Below, one piece after another: positions 25,040 through 35,025 of a DNA stretch of 64,000 bases (within the stretch, counting starts at the first letter, position 1; every line of letters starts with the position of its first letter). The DNA lies in the NCBI RefSeq assembly GCF_047948215.1, contig NC_134455.1, forward strand, positions 151,820,575 through 151,884,574, in the 5' to 3' direction. The notes under the pieces were generated by a model. The model worked only from the letters and a program-made list of their open reading frames with translations, was not told where the DNA came from and ran no database searches. The DNA comes from Lycorma delicatula (Eukaryota > Arthropoda > Insecta > Hemiptera > Fulgoridae). The position numbers and the translations under genes are program-made.

Positions 25040-25260
25040 CTTATCCCTTCCTAAACGCACTATGTCAGTACGACGACTCAAATCTTCAACCTAGGTCCAT
25101 CCCTGGCCGCTTACGGAACTATGAAAACGATTTGCTTTAATGCGCATGTTCGCATTCCCACTTTCCCCCCTTCATCGACACATCCTTCCGATAGTGGTGT
25201 TGTGTAGACTCCGAGAGAGGTAGGTATGTATTACGATCACGGTACTGCAAACGGATGACA
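25040..25260. promoter_or_regulatory. CpG-rich patch, candidate promoter / non-coding first exon
   Basis: About a dozen CpG sites cluster in 220 bases, in sharp contrast with the surrounding AT-rich DNA. An insect initiator-like TCAGT occurs at about 25064. On the plus strand CCGAGAGAG/GTAGGTAT at about 25211-25227 is a good splice donor, so a non-coding exon 25065-25219 is possible. It lies between the two host genes, which diverge, so it could serve either one or an unseen gene. No ORF supports it. This is an inference from composition. Confidence 0.35.
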
Positions 25261-25620
25261 GCAGAAACAGATTTATTCATAATTAATTGAAAATCGCTCA
25301 ACATAATCAATTTCTGTTAAAAAATAATATCATCGACGTAATTCTCAAAAGATACGTTATACGTTTATTGCAGTAGTAATTTATTACTTTTATAACAGAT
25401 AATAAATGTTTACGTAATTAATTAAACTTACTGCATTATGTAATTTAAATTTAAATTTGATATGATTTCAGTTTTGGCTTTATCCAAAAATAAGTAGAGT
25501 TGTTTTCTTTGTAATATAAAATGTACTTTATAAGTAACAGGATGTCAATCATAAAGAGATTAAATTATTTACCAGCAGTTTAAACTGGTATTCTTTCCCT
25601 GCTAAAATGTAATTTCTGAA

Positions 25621-25640
25621 CATACACACACACACACACA

Positions 25641-25681
<41 letters not shown>
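25621..25681. repeat. (CA)n microsatellite
   Basis: About 30 CA units with two CATA interruptions. Confidence 0.95.
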
Positions 25682-25684
<3 letters not shown>

Positions 25685-25879
25685 TGAAGATTTGTAATTA
25701 GAAATAAAACAAAATGCATCCAAGTAACACAATAAAAGTAGAATTGTGAATGCTGTTTTTGGGGTATGTTTTTGCGAAAAAATAATCATTTTTAATTTGA
25801 AAACTTTAAAAGAGCGGTACAGTTTTCGTGAAACATTTACAATAATTATAATTCTTACACTAAGAAAATTCCTCTATTG

Positions 25880-26507
25880 CAGAGGCTTCCAAACTTTTTT
25901 TCCGTAGACGACAAGCCAATTTTTTCTCTTTTAGTACACTCCTTCCTCGAGGTCGTTCCAAAACCAGTCAGGCAGTGTAATATTTATACTAGAGCGTCCC
26001 AAAACAGAGGGAAACCGAGGGTAGTTTTACCCAAGGCGTTTCAAAACACTCAGGTAAAAGCAAAATGCCCCGACGGGGAGTCTTATTCTTTAAAACTTTG
26101 GGGGTTGGCGTCCCCACGGACCTAGCCTCTGCAGCTTTTCTTCCCACTATACAGTGAGCTGCAAAACACTTTGCATCATACACATATACTACACCAAGAA
26201 CACTACATAAATTACAACATACACACTTACACAATTACACAACAACATCCTACACTGATATTTCTTACATTAACACTCGGTGGTGTTGCGACATCTTACG
26301 AAACGCAACCGTAACCCAAGGTGGGAACAAATCGTGCCGATGGGTGAATGGATCTACGTAGTGAGTCTCGAACGAAGTCCTCTGGGCACCAGAGCCAACC
26401 CAGTTGTACTTAGCTCTAGCTCCAGTACGCGTACGCTCTGCTGGAGTGGTCCATTTTTCGCCGGTACTCGTGAGACCAAAATTTCTGTTCCTATATTAAA
26501 TTCCAAG
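25880..26507 (+). other. Putative 5' UTR / promoter of the LINE
   Basis: GC- and CpG-enriched leader with CCCAAGGCGTTTCAAAACAC-type text, an A/C-rich stretch at 26160-26270, and a start-codon candidate at 26508. An ATG in another frame opens 26280-26543, which has no recognisable domain. Confidence 0.45.
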
Positions 26508-27835
26508 ATGGTTAGTGGTCCATCGGAAAAACCACCAAATTAAGTCTTGTGAAGAGACCTCGATCAGCTTTGTCTGACGAGGATAAAAGTCCTATCGAAG
26601 AGAACTGCAAATCTTTAGACTTGAACTCTAAAAATATTCGATTCGTTGTTCTCCGAAATAGTCAGGAAGGTGGCTCCCTCCAAAAGGTTTCACCTTTTCT
26701 AATAAACAAAACTGTAACAGGTGCAAGTGGCTCCCCGAAGAACATCAGGAAATTACGCGACGGATCGATTCTGATCGAAACATTCAACGACGAACAGAGT
26801 CGATCTATCTTACGTCTCCGTAATATGGGTAGTATAAATATAAGTGCAGAAAGCCACAAAACTTTAAATACGAGCCGGGGTGTAATTTTTTGTCGAGACC
26901 TTTTAGATATAGATATCACTGAAATAGTTGACGAGCTTTGCCACCAAGATGTTGTTGAAGTGAAACGTATTATGAAACGGCAGAACGGAACAGAAGAACC
27001 GACACCGTCTCTTATACTAACTTTCAATCTCCCTGTTCCACCAGAAAAGATTAAAGTGGGTTACCTCTCGGTTCGGGTACGACCATTCATACCCAACCCA
27101 CGGCGATGTTTCAGATGCCAAGGTTTTGGTCACACTACAACATCTTGTACGAAAACTGAGATCTGTGCTCGATGTGCTAAAGAAGGTCACAATGACACTA
27201 ACTGCGAAGAAAGTGAAAAATGCGCAAACTGCAGTGGTCCACATACAGCCCGCTCCCGAGATTACCCAATCTTTAAAGAAGAAAAGGCAATTCTCAAAAT
27301 CTGTACGGAGCAAAAGCTATCTTTCCCGGCCGCACGAAGAGAATACAAAAAGTTAAATAATTCAAGGAACCTCGTTAAACCAGATGTATCTTTTGCTACC
27401 GCTACATCGAAACAAATACTTACAAACGTTAATAATCAGCAGTGCGGATCCTGCAATGAACTTAAAAAACTTGTTCAGATGCTTTCTGATCAAGTAGCTT
27501 CACTTACAGCCACTGTCTCAGAGCTGACAAAGATGAATAAAACGTCTTTCGTCGCAGTTAGTGAATCCAACAGTGTGATACACACGAAAGTTCCTGCTCC
27601 CAAAGTCGTACCGGCACGAGTAGCGACTATCACACCTGCCAATAAGCTCCCCGTAAAGGGAACCCACATAACCACCACCTCTGGGATGTTAACTGCTGCA
27701 TCCCATTCAAATAAATCTCCTCCACCATCACCTCATTTACTGGAGGATATGGTTGAAGAACCACCCGACCCTAGGGCATCGGATTTCTTTAAAATAAAAA
27801 ATGCAAAAAAGAAAAACCGAATCACGTACAACTAA
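26508..27835 (+). CDS. LINE ORF1, gag-like zinc-knuckle protein (start disrupted)
   Basis: The open frame 26549-27835 gives 428 residues starting from a GTG codon. It binds the element's RNA in related LINEs. Zinc knuckles of C-x2-C-x4-H-x4-C type sit at about residues 187-200 (CFRCQGFGHTTTSC) and 206-219 (CARCAKEGHNDTNC). A third begins at 225 (CANCSGPH), but its last Cys position reads Tyr (SRDYP), so it is broken. A coiled-coil-like segment at about 300-330 is followed by a Pro/Ser/Thr-rich tail. The natural start is probably ATG at 26508 (MVSGPSEKPPN), which hits TAA after 11 codons. A single-base change near 26540 would join it to the long frame, whose own first ATG is only at residue 93. 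Mobile-element protein, not a host gene. Confidence 0.8.
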
Positions 27836-27894
27836 TTTTTATATAATTTCCGAAATTTAATTATTTAATTATTTTATTTATTTTTTTTACACTT

Positions 27895-28785
27895 ATGAAC
27901 ATTATTCAGTGGAATGTTAGAGGTATTCGGTCCCGGATTGAAGATATTAGAGTACTAGCGCACACACATGATCCACTAATCATGTGTTTCCAAGAGACTC
28001 ACCTTCTACAACATGACCCAATTACACTCAGAGGATACTTCTGTGAGAGATACGACTGCCTAGTAGACTGTAGGGAGAGTGGTGGAGTAGCGATTTTCAT
28101 GAAGAATGGGGTGTCAGGTACAAGAATTCAACTAACCACTGTCATTCCTGCTATAGCAGTAAAGGTCTCTATTCCCTTCAAATTGCATATCTGCAATCTG
28201 TATCTCTCACCGAACACTGAGTTCAGTGCTTTAGATGTCTCAAATCTCCTCACGCAAATACCATCTCCATCGTTAATAGTAGGAGACTTCAATGCCCATC
28301 ATATTTCCTGGGGCTCAACCTTCTGCTCCACTCGAGGAAATATGATAAACAGATTGAGACAAGACTTTGACCTTTGCCTACTGAATAATGGATCACACAC
28401 ATTCATGTCCTTATCAACTGGTACTGTATCTAACCTTGATCTCTCCATATGCTCACCGAATGTGCTCCCTCATTTTAATTGGTCTGTTTGTGATGACTTT
28501 CACGACAGTGATCATAGACCAATTATTATTGGTTTCAGTGTAGACTGCGAGATTAAAAGAAGGCCACGGAGATGGATTGTTGAAAAGGCAGATTGGAACG
28601 GATACCATAAAGCATTCCAATCTCAGTATGACGATGGAGCGAACATCCTCGACCAATATTCTTCTTTTACGTCCATGATACTTGAGAATGCCAACAGATA
28701 TATCCCACAAACATCGGGTAATCCTAGACGTCCTTTCGTTCCATGGTGGAACGATGATTGCAAAGTGTTCGAATCACGAAAATAG
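27895..28785 (+). CDS. LINE ORF2, endonuclease part only
   Basis: A 296-residue frame starting MNIIQWNVRGIRSR. It has the apurinic-like endonuclease motifs in order: QWN at 5-7, FQETH at 32-36 (catalytic Glu34), LYLSP at 102-106, VGDFNAHH at 129-136 (Asp131, Asn133), SNLDLSI at 179-185, and SDHRPI at 205-210 (Asp206, His207). All expected catalytic residues are present. After PWWNDDC (285-291), where other ORF2 proteins continue to the linker and RT, the frame stops and the sequence changes to a different repeat. It would encode a free-standing endonuclease if expressed, but no function is implied. Confidence 0.85.
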   Translation: MNIIQWNVRGIRSRIEDIRVLAHTHDPLIMCFQETHLLQHDPITLRGYFCERYDCLVDCRESGGVAIFMKNGVSGTRIQLTTVIPAIAVKVSIPFKLHICNLYLSPNTEFSALDVSNLLTQIPSPSLIVGDFNAHHISWGSTFCSTRGNMINRLRQDFDLCLLNNGSHTFMSLSTGTVSNLDLSICSPNVLPHFNWSVCDDFHDSDHRPIIIGFSVDCEIKRRPRRWIVEKADWNGYHKAFQSQYDDGANILDQYSSFTSMILENANRYIPQTSGNPRRPFVPWWNDDCKVFESRK

Positions 28786-28786
28786 A

Positions 28787-28975
28787 TATCACAACAGTCC
28801 TAAATCCAAAATTTCAGCATCCTGCGGCTAATCGTTTTTTAGTTATGCGAACACGCCGAAACTAGTCAAAATGGGATTAGAGATGGTTAAAATGGATATT
28901 TCTGTTGAAATCTGAAAACCGAAATTGTTCACGATCACAATACATTCTTTACTTAGTATAAGAAAGTTAAAAACA
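28787..28975 (+). repeat. Interspersed repeat R1, 3' part (copy a)
   Basis: Begins ACAACAGTCCTAAATCCAAA and contains CCGAAACTAGTCAAAATGG, GGTTAAAATGGATATTTCTG and TTGAAATCTGAAAACCGAAA. It matches 46377-46550 closely. It ends in a small hairpin (CATTCTTTACTTA-GTATAAGAAAGT). It lies between the truncated LINE and the DDX46 start, in the same orientation as both. Confidence 0.85.
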
Positions 28976-29155
28976 CGTAAGTCGATACTTACAAAGTTAG
29001 CAACAACAATCGAATCTATATAATTTTTCGATACAATAAAAGAAAGGTCGAACGGCAACATCTCTAAAGCTTGGACTTGCGTTAATTTGTTGGCGTTAGT
29101 GATATTGTGAGGTTAATTTAACTAAATAAGCGTTATCTAGTTTTTTTTCTGCAAA
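28976..29155 (+). promoter_or_regulatory. Candidate DDX46 promoter / 5' UTR
   Basis: Only 180 bases separate repeat R1a from the DDX46 ATG. The segment holds several CpGs, CTTGCGTTAATTTGTTGGCG, and a pyrimidine run TTTTTTTTCTGCAAA directly before the start codon. No TATA box is evident. Whether transcription starts here or farther upstream (for example at 25.06 kb) cannot be told from sequence. Confidence 0.35.
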
Positions 29156-29172
29156 ATGGTCGGAAGGAGTGG
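29156..29172 (+). CDS. DDX46: DDX46/Prp5-like helicase, exon 1 (start codon)
   Basis: A very short coding part, ATG GTC GGA AGG AGT GG (MVGRS plus two bases), followed by donor GTTAGT at 29173. It is too short to be found as an ORF. It is chosen because its phase-2 end joins exactly to the exon at 42222 to give MVGRSGHHRKRSRSRSRSRS. This parallels the start of animal DDX46 (a short Gly-Arg-Ser lead, then H-Y/H-RKRS and an RS run, then SPSD-KRSK). The Kozak context AAAATGG is good. The main risk is that a different 5' exon is used. Confidence 0.6.
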
Positions 29173-30757
29173 GTTAGTGAATTATATGTGATTTTGTGTA
29201 GAAATTATGCTAAAATTAACTATCTCTTTTCTATTTTTGTATAATTATTAATTTCCTGAACCTTCTGCATTACTCTAACCTAGTCTATTGTAATTCCATT
29301 ATTTATTTTTCTTATAGATGTTTTTTCGACGTTAATTACTTTAAGTGATATTTAATTCCCTGAAATAACCTACATATTGTTTTGTCTAACGTTGACCTTT
29401 TTTTCTAATTTCAAATCGTAATTCATATGCTGACTATTAATTTGTTTACAATATCACGCATTACCATCATCTGTCAATTTGTGTTATTAAACATTTAATT
29501 TTTTTTATAAAGGCAGATGTATATGAATGAATGATATGGTCAATTCTAATCTTTAATTTTACGTATTTGCTTTTCCTGTTAATCGTCTGTATGGTAGTTT
29601 TCAGATTTGTATTAATTTAATAAATAAAGAGTCTTATTTACATTAGTAATATATTATATCAGTTGTGGTGGTATTTATAAAAAAGTCTGTTGTATTTTTT
29701 TCTTTGCAGAATGAATTATGTTAACTATTATATTGCTAATGTTGTTTGTTTTCTATGTATATGAAACATTGCAGTTAATTCCAGTTATGATTTCTAAGAA
29801 TTATGTTTAAGAAGTGTTAATAACTTGTTTCTTTTTCATATATAATAAGTTATTTGTATGGTATTTATGAAATTTCACTCCTTTTAGGACTTAGGAAATT
29901 CTTCATTTATCTATAATTAGATAAATTAGATCTATCAATTTGATTGATTAGATTATGGACCATCATTTTTAAATTAGATTCCAGTAGAGTTTTTGAACCC
30001 TTTTCCATTGAACTTCCTGGTAGATAGTATAGTTTATTTACTTTTATGACAATTTTTTTTGCATTTTGAATTTGGATGCTCCACTTTGTCAATTTTAGGA
30101 ATAATGTAAAACAACTTTTAATCAATTTAAAAATAAAAAATTTAATCCGTTTGGTTTTTTATTTATGTCCAAAACTTAAATCCTCCTATTTTGAAGAATT
30201 AATTTTCTTTTGTACAGTTGAGCAGTTGTTTTGATTCAATATAGGTGTTTGACTTATCTTCAAAATAATTATTAACCTTGTAAATGAAAGTTAAGAACCC
30301 ATCGCATTATTTTTATTACAACTTCTGTTATTAGAAATTATAGCAGTCTTTAAATAATGGCTGATAATAATTTTTATCTTTGTTTGCATTTATGCATATG
30401 CGCTTATCTCAGACCAAAAGGTTGCATAGACTTGAAATATAGATAATTTTTGTCTGTAAATTATATCAAGGTCTTGAATTTTATTGTACCAATTCTTAAT
30501 TTCATTTATTCTTTTAAATAGTAAAACATTTAGGTTACAGCTTAATAATATTTGAAAATTTATGATTTCAGGTAGTTAACTTAGAAAAAATGAAGTTTCA
30601 GTTTTTAGGTTTTTCATGTTTCAAATCATTGAGTAGAAAAAACTACTATATTGCTAAAACTCAAACTCAGTTTTAAAAAAATGAAAAGGTAAGCCTCAGT
30701 GCCATTGAAATGTAACAGTTTATATGTGCCTTTTGATACTTTTTTTTATATGTACCA
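29173..30757 (+). other. DDX46 intron 1, proximal part
   Basis: AT/T-rich intronic DNA after donor GTTAGT. No nested gene or repeat recognised before the SINE at 30758. Confidence 0.6.
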
Positions 30758-30908
30758 GCCTCCATAGCGCGAGTGGTAGCATCTTGGCCTTTCATCCAGA
30801 AGTCCCGGTCAGGTATGGCGTTTTCACACGCTACAAAAATTGTCATTCATCTCATCCTCTGAAGTAATATGTAATGGTGGTCTTGAGGTTAAAAAAAGAA
30901 AAAAAAAG
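30758..30908 (+). repeat. tRNA-derived SINE, family 1
   Basis: Starts GCCTCCATAGCGCGAGTGGTAGC (A-box-like) and continues CATCTTGGCCTTTCATCCAG. It lacks most of the B box, since GTCCC passes straight to GGTCAGG. Then comes the SINE body ACACGCTACAAAAATTGTCATTC, ending in an A-rich tail. A functional tRNA is excluded by the missing arm. Related pieces lie at 31061 and 39258. Confidence 0.75.
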
Positions 30909-31043
30909 ATTTTTATATGTGATTCAGGCAGATTTTTTCAGTCTTTTTGTTAAAATCATATTCCATTCAATTTTTGGATGATTTATTCACCATATAATCT
31001 CAAAGTTTGTGCATAGGAATATGAAATTGAAATTTTGTAGCGT

Positions 31044-31125
31044 ACTAAAAATGCCATGCTTGACTAGGATTTGAACATAGGACACTTGGATGAAAGGCCT
31101 AGGTCTACTACCACCATTTATATTA
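31044..31125 (-). repeat. tRNA-derived SINE fragment, family 1 (inverted)
   Basis: On the minus strand: GGTGGTAGTAGACCTAGGCC, TTTCATCCAAGTGTCC, then TTCAAATCCTAGTCAAGCATGG and a GTACGCTACAAAA motif. This copy keeps the B box (TTCAAATCC) that the 30758 copy lost. The two copies face each other about 150 bases apart. Confidence 0.7.
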
Positions 31126-31201
31126 CCATCAAGTAGAAGGCACTACTACTATGCTACTGTGCTACTGTATGGTACTGGCTTACCAGTGCATACAGTGATC
31201 A

Positions 31202-32452
31202 TAAATTATTCAGCACATTTTAAGTGTTAATAAAAAATAACAAAGCAATGTACTTACATGCATGTTTTGTTGTTCAACAGAGCATTTCAAACAAGTTTTG
31301 TTTACAACACTTAGTAACAATTTCCACATGAGCACCTTTTGTGGTGTGTAAAATGTTTAGACAATATTCGGTTTCACACTACATCTCAAAAAATATCTGG
31401 ACATCTTGAATGCTTCTCTTTAGTTCATTGATGTTGACAACTTTCGTTGTATAGACTTTGTCCTTGACAAAACCTCAAAGAAAGAATTCGAGTGGCATAT
31501 CATTAGGGAATCAAGGTGGCTAAGGAATTGCTCCATTATGGCCATTTCAATGTTGAGGAAATTGTTCATGAAGGTAGTCCATAACATGTAAACCCCAGTA
31601 TGGTGTAAGTAACTTTTAGGTTGCTGATATCCAATTTGTGATACTGCATACAACTGTAATGTGTCTAGATAACTAGCGCTATTGGCACTGCAAAGAAGAA
31701 TGGTCTGATCACTTCATAAGCAGTCAATTCACACCAAACATTAAGTTTCAGGTTTTCATATTGTCAAATGGCATGAGGGTTCTTGCTACTCCAAATCCAA
31801 CAATTGTGATGGTTAACATGACCAGAAACATGGAAGGTAGCTTCATCAGAGAAGATTACTTTTCAAAAAATGCATTCTTTATTAAATTTATCAAGAATGA
31901 ACACAGTAAAATTGCAATGGCTTGGTTTATCATCATCTTCAATTTCATTCCCCAAATGAATTTTATGTGGCGGAAGTTTAGACACTTGTGTAGAACCTTT
32001 ACAAGTGTCAATTGCGGTATTCCCTGTTCTAAACTTGCATGATAAGTCAATTTACTCAGGCTTCTCTGAAAATGAAAAGTTTCTCTTACTCGATCTACAA
32101 TTTCCCATAAAGTTGTTTACTACTCTTCTGTATTTAAATTTAAATTGCTGATACAGACTTTAATGTAGAGTTATTATTAGGAGGATCGCAGCTGTACTCT
32201 TTACAAAAATGTCTGTGAACAATAACAAAAGAACACTTTCATGAAACCATAAATACACACATTGCCTCCCGCACAATAGCCATTACCCAGTTGGCAATCC
32301 CCCCACCCACCTCCACCACCGTCATTACATCCTGCCAGCATGTTCATTTAAGGTCATCAGTAACTAGTATCAAAACTAATGTTTGAATAAAAGTTAACAT
32401 CTACTACATTGCTTTGTTCATTTTTTATTAACCCCCAAAATGCGCTAAATAA
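31202..32452 (-). mobile_element. Tc1/mariner-superfamily transposon, degenerate
   Basis: Imperfect terminal inverted repeats of about 48 bases: AAATTATTCAGCACATTTTA at 31204, continuing GTTAATAAAAAATAACAAAG, and the inverse at 32404-32449. Read on the minus strand with frameshifts, the interior gives VIFSDEATFHVSGHVNHHN followed by CWIWSSKNPHA (about 31850-31770). A degraded C-terminal part follows (near 31560-31430) with a FVKDKVYTTK-like end. This is the insect transposase family usually matched by names such as Tc3-like transposase. The catalytic Asp of SDEATF is retained, but stops break the frame. It lies in DDX46 intron 1. Confidence 0.8.
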
Positions 32453-34977
32453 TTTGTGTCACTTGTTTAGTAAGAATGCTTGCCATACATTTATGTGTAT
32501 GGGCATAAATGTGTCTGGCTGTAACTGCAAGGCAACCAAATCTAAATATTGTCAGATTTTGAAACTCAATAAGCTTTGATTTTTGCTTGGGAAACATATA
32601 ACATATTACTTTTTTGTATGTTGAACTCACCTTCAGAGTAGGGCAAGTTGCTATTTTAATTCAACCCCAATAGAATATTAATATAAAGTTACCTCTATAT
32701 ATAATTGGAAAATGAATGAAGTCAGTATTTGAACTAAGGTGATCACATGAATTTTTCCATCCATAGAATTAGAAACCACCCTTCAAAGGTAGAATTACTC
32801 TATTCAATTCCTTCAGGAAGTATTCTACAGAGATTAAATTAAATATGAGATGGCATTGAAAACTTTTAAGCAAAATAAATTTTAAATTATTATAAAGCCC
32901 TTTTATAAAAGACAATTTTTTAACAAAAAATTGCTAAAATTGTGGGGACCTGTTAAGTAATATGGTTTATACAAATTTTAAAATGCATAACTTTTACTAT
33001 CTTTTGCCTGAGTTGAAGTTTGTGTATGTGTTCTTAGGAGTTTGTTGATTTTAATGATAAAAAAGTTTTTTTGTATTTTGCCCTACAGGGTTTTTTCCAC
33101 CATGTGAAAAAGCATTTAAACATATAAGAAAACACTTATTTTCTAATACACGTAACAAACTAAAAACATTCAAATCTAAGGTTTTTACTCTTAAATTTTA
33201 TTTTGTAGTAAGTTGCTGGTATCAATGTACCTGCCTTAAAAAAAAAATTGTAGGCTTACTTACCTTGAAAATTTCTCAAATATTTTCATAAAGCTAAGCT
33301 TCTATTATCTCCATTTATAAGAAGATTTTAATTAGGGGTGTAATAAAAGCTTGGAACCAACAATTTTTTGCAGTTTTTACTTTTTTGATTTGTATGATAT
33401 TCTAGAAGTCTCCAACTATTGTATGTAGCTTATTTGATTTAGACTATTCAAACTTAAGTAACAAGTATACCTCCTTACATGTTTATTGCCTCCTTAGATT
33501 TCCATTTAGAATTTATTATTAATTAGAACCAAACTGCAGAATAGTGGTCAGATTATGGTATTCAGAGACTGTTAGTATGAAAATATAATTAGGCTGGTGA
33601 GATGTTAAACTCAATCTTCTGTTTAGGAAGAAAACCAATCATCTATGGCTCATTCTGAGTTATTACCTACTTACTTAGAGTACTCTTAGTTATTGCTAAG
33701 CGCAGTGCAATAGATTTTATACCAAGGTTTTAACACCTTTCATTCTTACATATTATTTGCATTTGCATAAACCCTATGAAGGCAAAAATCATCATTTACC
33801 TTGATTTAAAGATGGTCATTAACTTCTAAATGAAAGTGAGTAAAAGAAAAATAAATGGTTATTGATTGTTCAGCCAGAAAATTGAAAATTAGATGACTTG
33901 ATCTGGACTTACTAGTAACTCCTTTCATTTTATATGTTTTCAGTTTAAATTACTTATTCATAATTACTCTATAGTATTAGTAAAAAATTATAATAACTCA
34001 TCATCTAGAATTGCCTATCAGTACAATAATCATAATAAGTGACATATGAGACAAAAATCACATATATAGAATCTTATATCTCTGTTTTTAAAGTATACAA
34101 AAAAGAAAAGAAGGGAAAAAATAAAAAAAGTTATAGTTGTTTTAAAAGGAAATGGAAGCTATCAAAAACTCAGAAGTTTAGTTGGAAGTGTTAGAGAATG
34201 TACACAAGGGATTCTTCCTCTGGGCAGATAATTTTATGATGAATATTATTATCTAAGTATAATTATAATAAGAAATTCTATGATGAACTAGTTGTATTGT
34301 GGCATACCCTTAAAACATCTGAAGATATCACTTTCCCTTTTCTTCCCTAGAAAGAATGAGAATTTATTCCAATCAGCTTCATTTAGTGCTGTTTTTATAA
34401 GTGCTTACTTTAGGAATAATAGATTTTGAACTAAATCATCTTCCCATTAATAATAAGTCACAATTTATTATTGTAGTATCTATGGTACAGCCAGTCATCT
34501 GCTTTTCAAAAGAATTTAATAGCTGTTGCACCAACTGTAAAGGCTCATGACATCAAATGGAAGGCTATAAAAGTATTTTATTCTATTAATAATAAAAATA
34601 TAAATTAAAAAATTTGCATGTAGATATTTTTGTCATTTGTGTGGTATAATATATGTACATTTTTCATTGACAGATGCATAAATTAATTAGCAAAATCTAT
34701 GCAGCTATTCATTTGGAAAAAAATTATGTCACTTGGTCATATTTTTGTGTATTATCCGAATGCATTTACTTAAATATTTTTTTTCAATTAGTTACCATAA
34801 CTTTGTCTTAGAAAAAAAAGTTTAAAACTACAAGTACAAGCAAGTTAAGAAATTTTATCCATTATAATTACAATTTTTATTAGTAGTTTAAAATAATTAA
34901 AAAAATGTAATGAGAGAATATCCTATCTAATTCATAAAAATAAAAATAAAAACATGGCAGTAAGTATATATAATTTA
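32453..34977 (+). other. DDX46 intron 1, no classified element
   Basis: AT-rich intronic DNA with scattered T and A runs. Nothing with coding or repeat support was seen. Confidence 0.5.
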
Positions 34978-35025
34978 ATTCTATTAATATAAACTACCTA
35001 TTACAGAATATTGAGATAAGATATA

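Larger units (their letters stand above)
25880..28786 (+). mobile_element. I/Jockey-like LINE, 5' half only (3' truncated)
   Basis: A compositionally distinct block: a GC-richer leader to about 26507, a gag-like ORF1 (to 27835), a 59-base spacer, then ORF2 from 27895. ORF2 breaks off after the endonuclease at about 28786. Reverse transcriptase, 3' UTR and A tail are absent. The sequence passes directly into an unrelated repeat. The left boundary is estimated from composition only. Two long open frames suggest a fairly recent insertion. Clade assignment (I, Nimb or Jockey group) is by overall layout and motif style. Confidence 0.8.

Noticed and set aside
25882..26135. Small hAT-like MITE (CAGAGGCTTCCAAAC... 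and GCCTCTGCAG)
   Set aside because: Inner bases of the ends do not pair and flanking octamers do not match. The block fits better as LINE 5' leader.
26280..26543. 87-codon ORF upstream of LINE ORF1 as a separate gene
   Set aside because: No recognisable domain. It lies in the LINE leader, and only its last 11 codons look like the natural ORF1 start.
30758..30830. tRNA gene (A-box-like GCGAGTGGTAGC)
   Set aside because: B box and T arm are missing and the copy ends in a SINE body with A tail.
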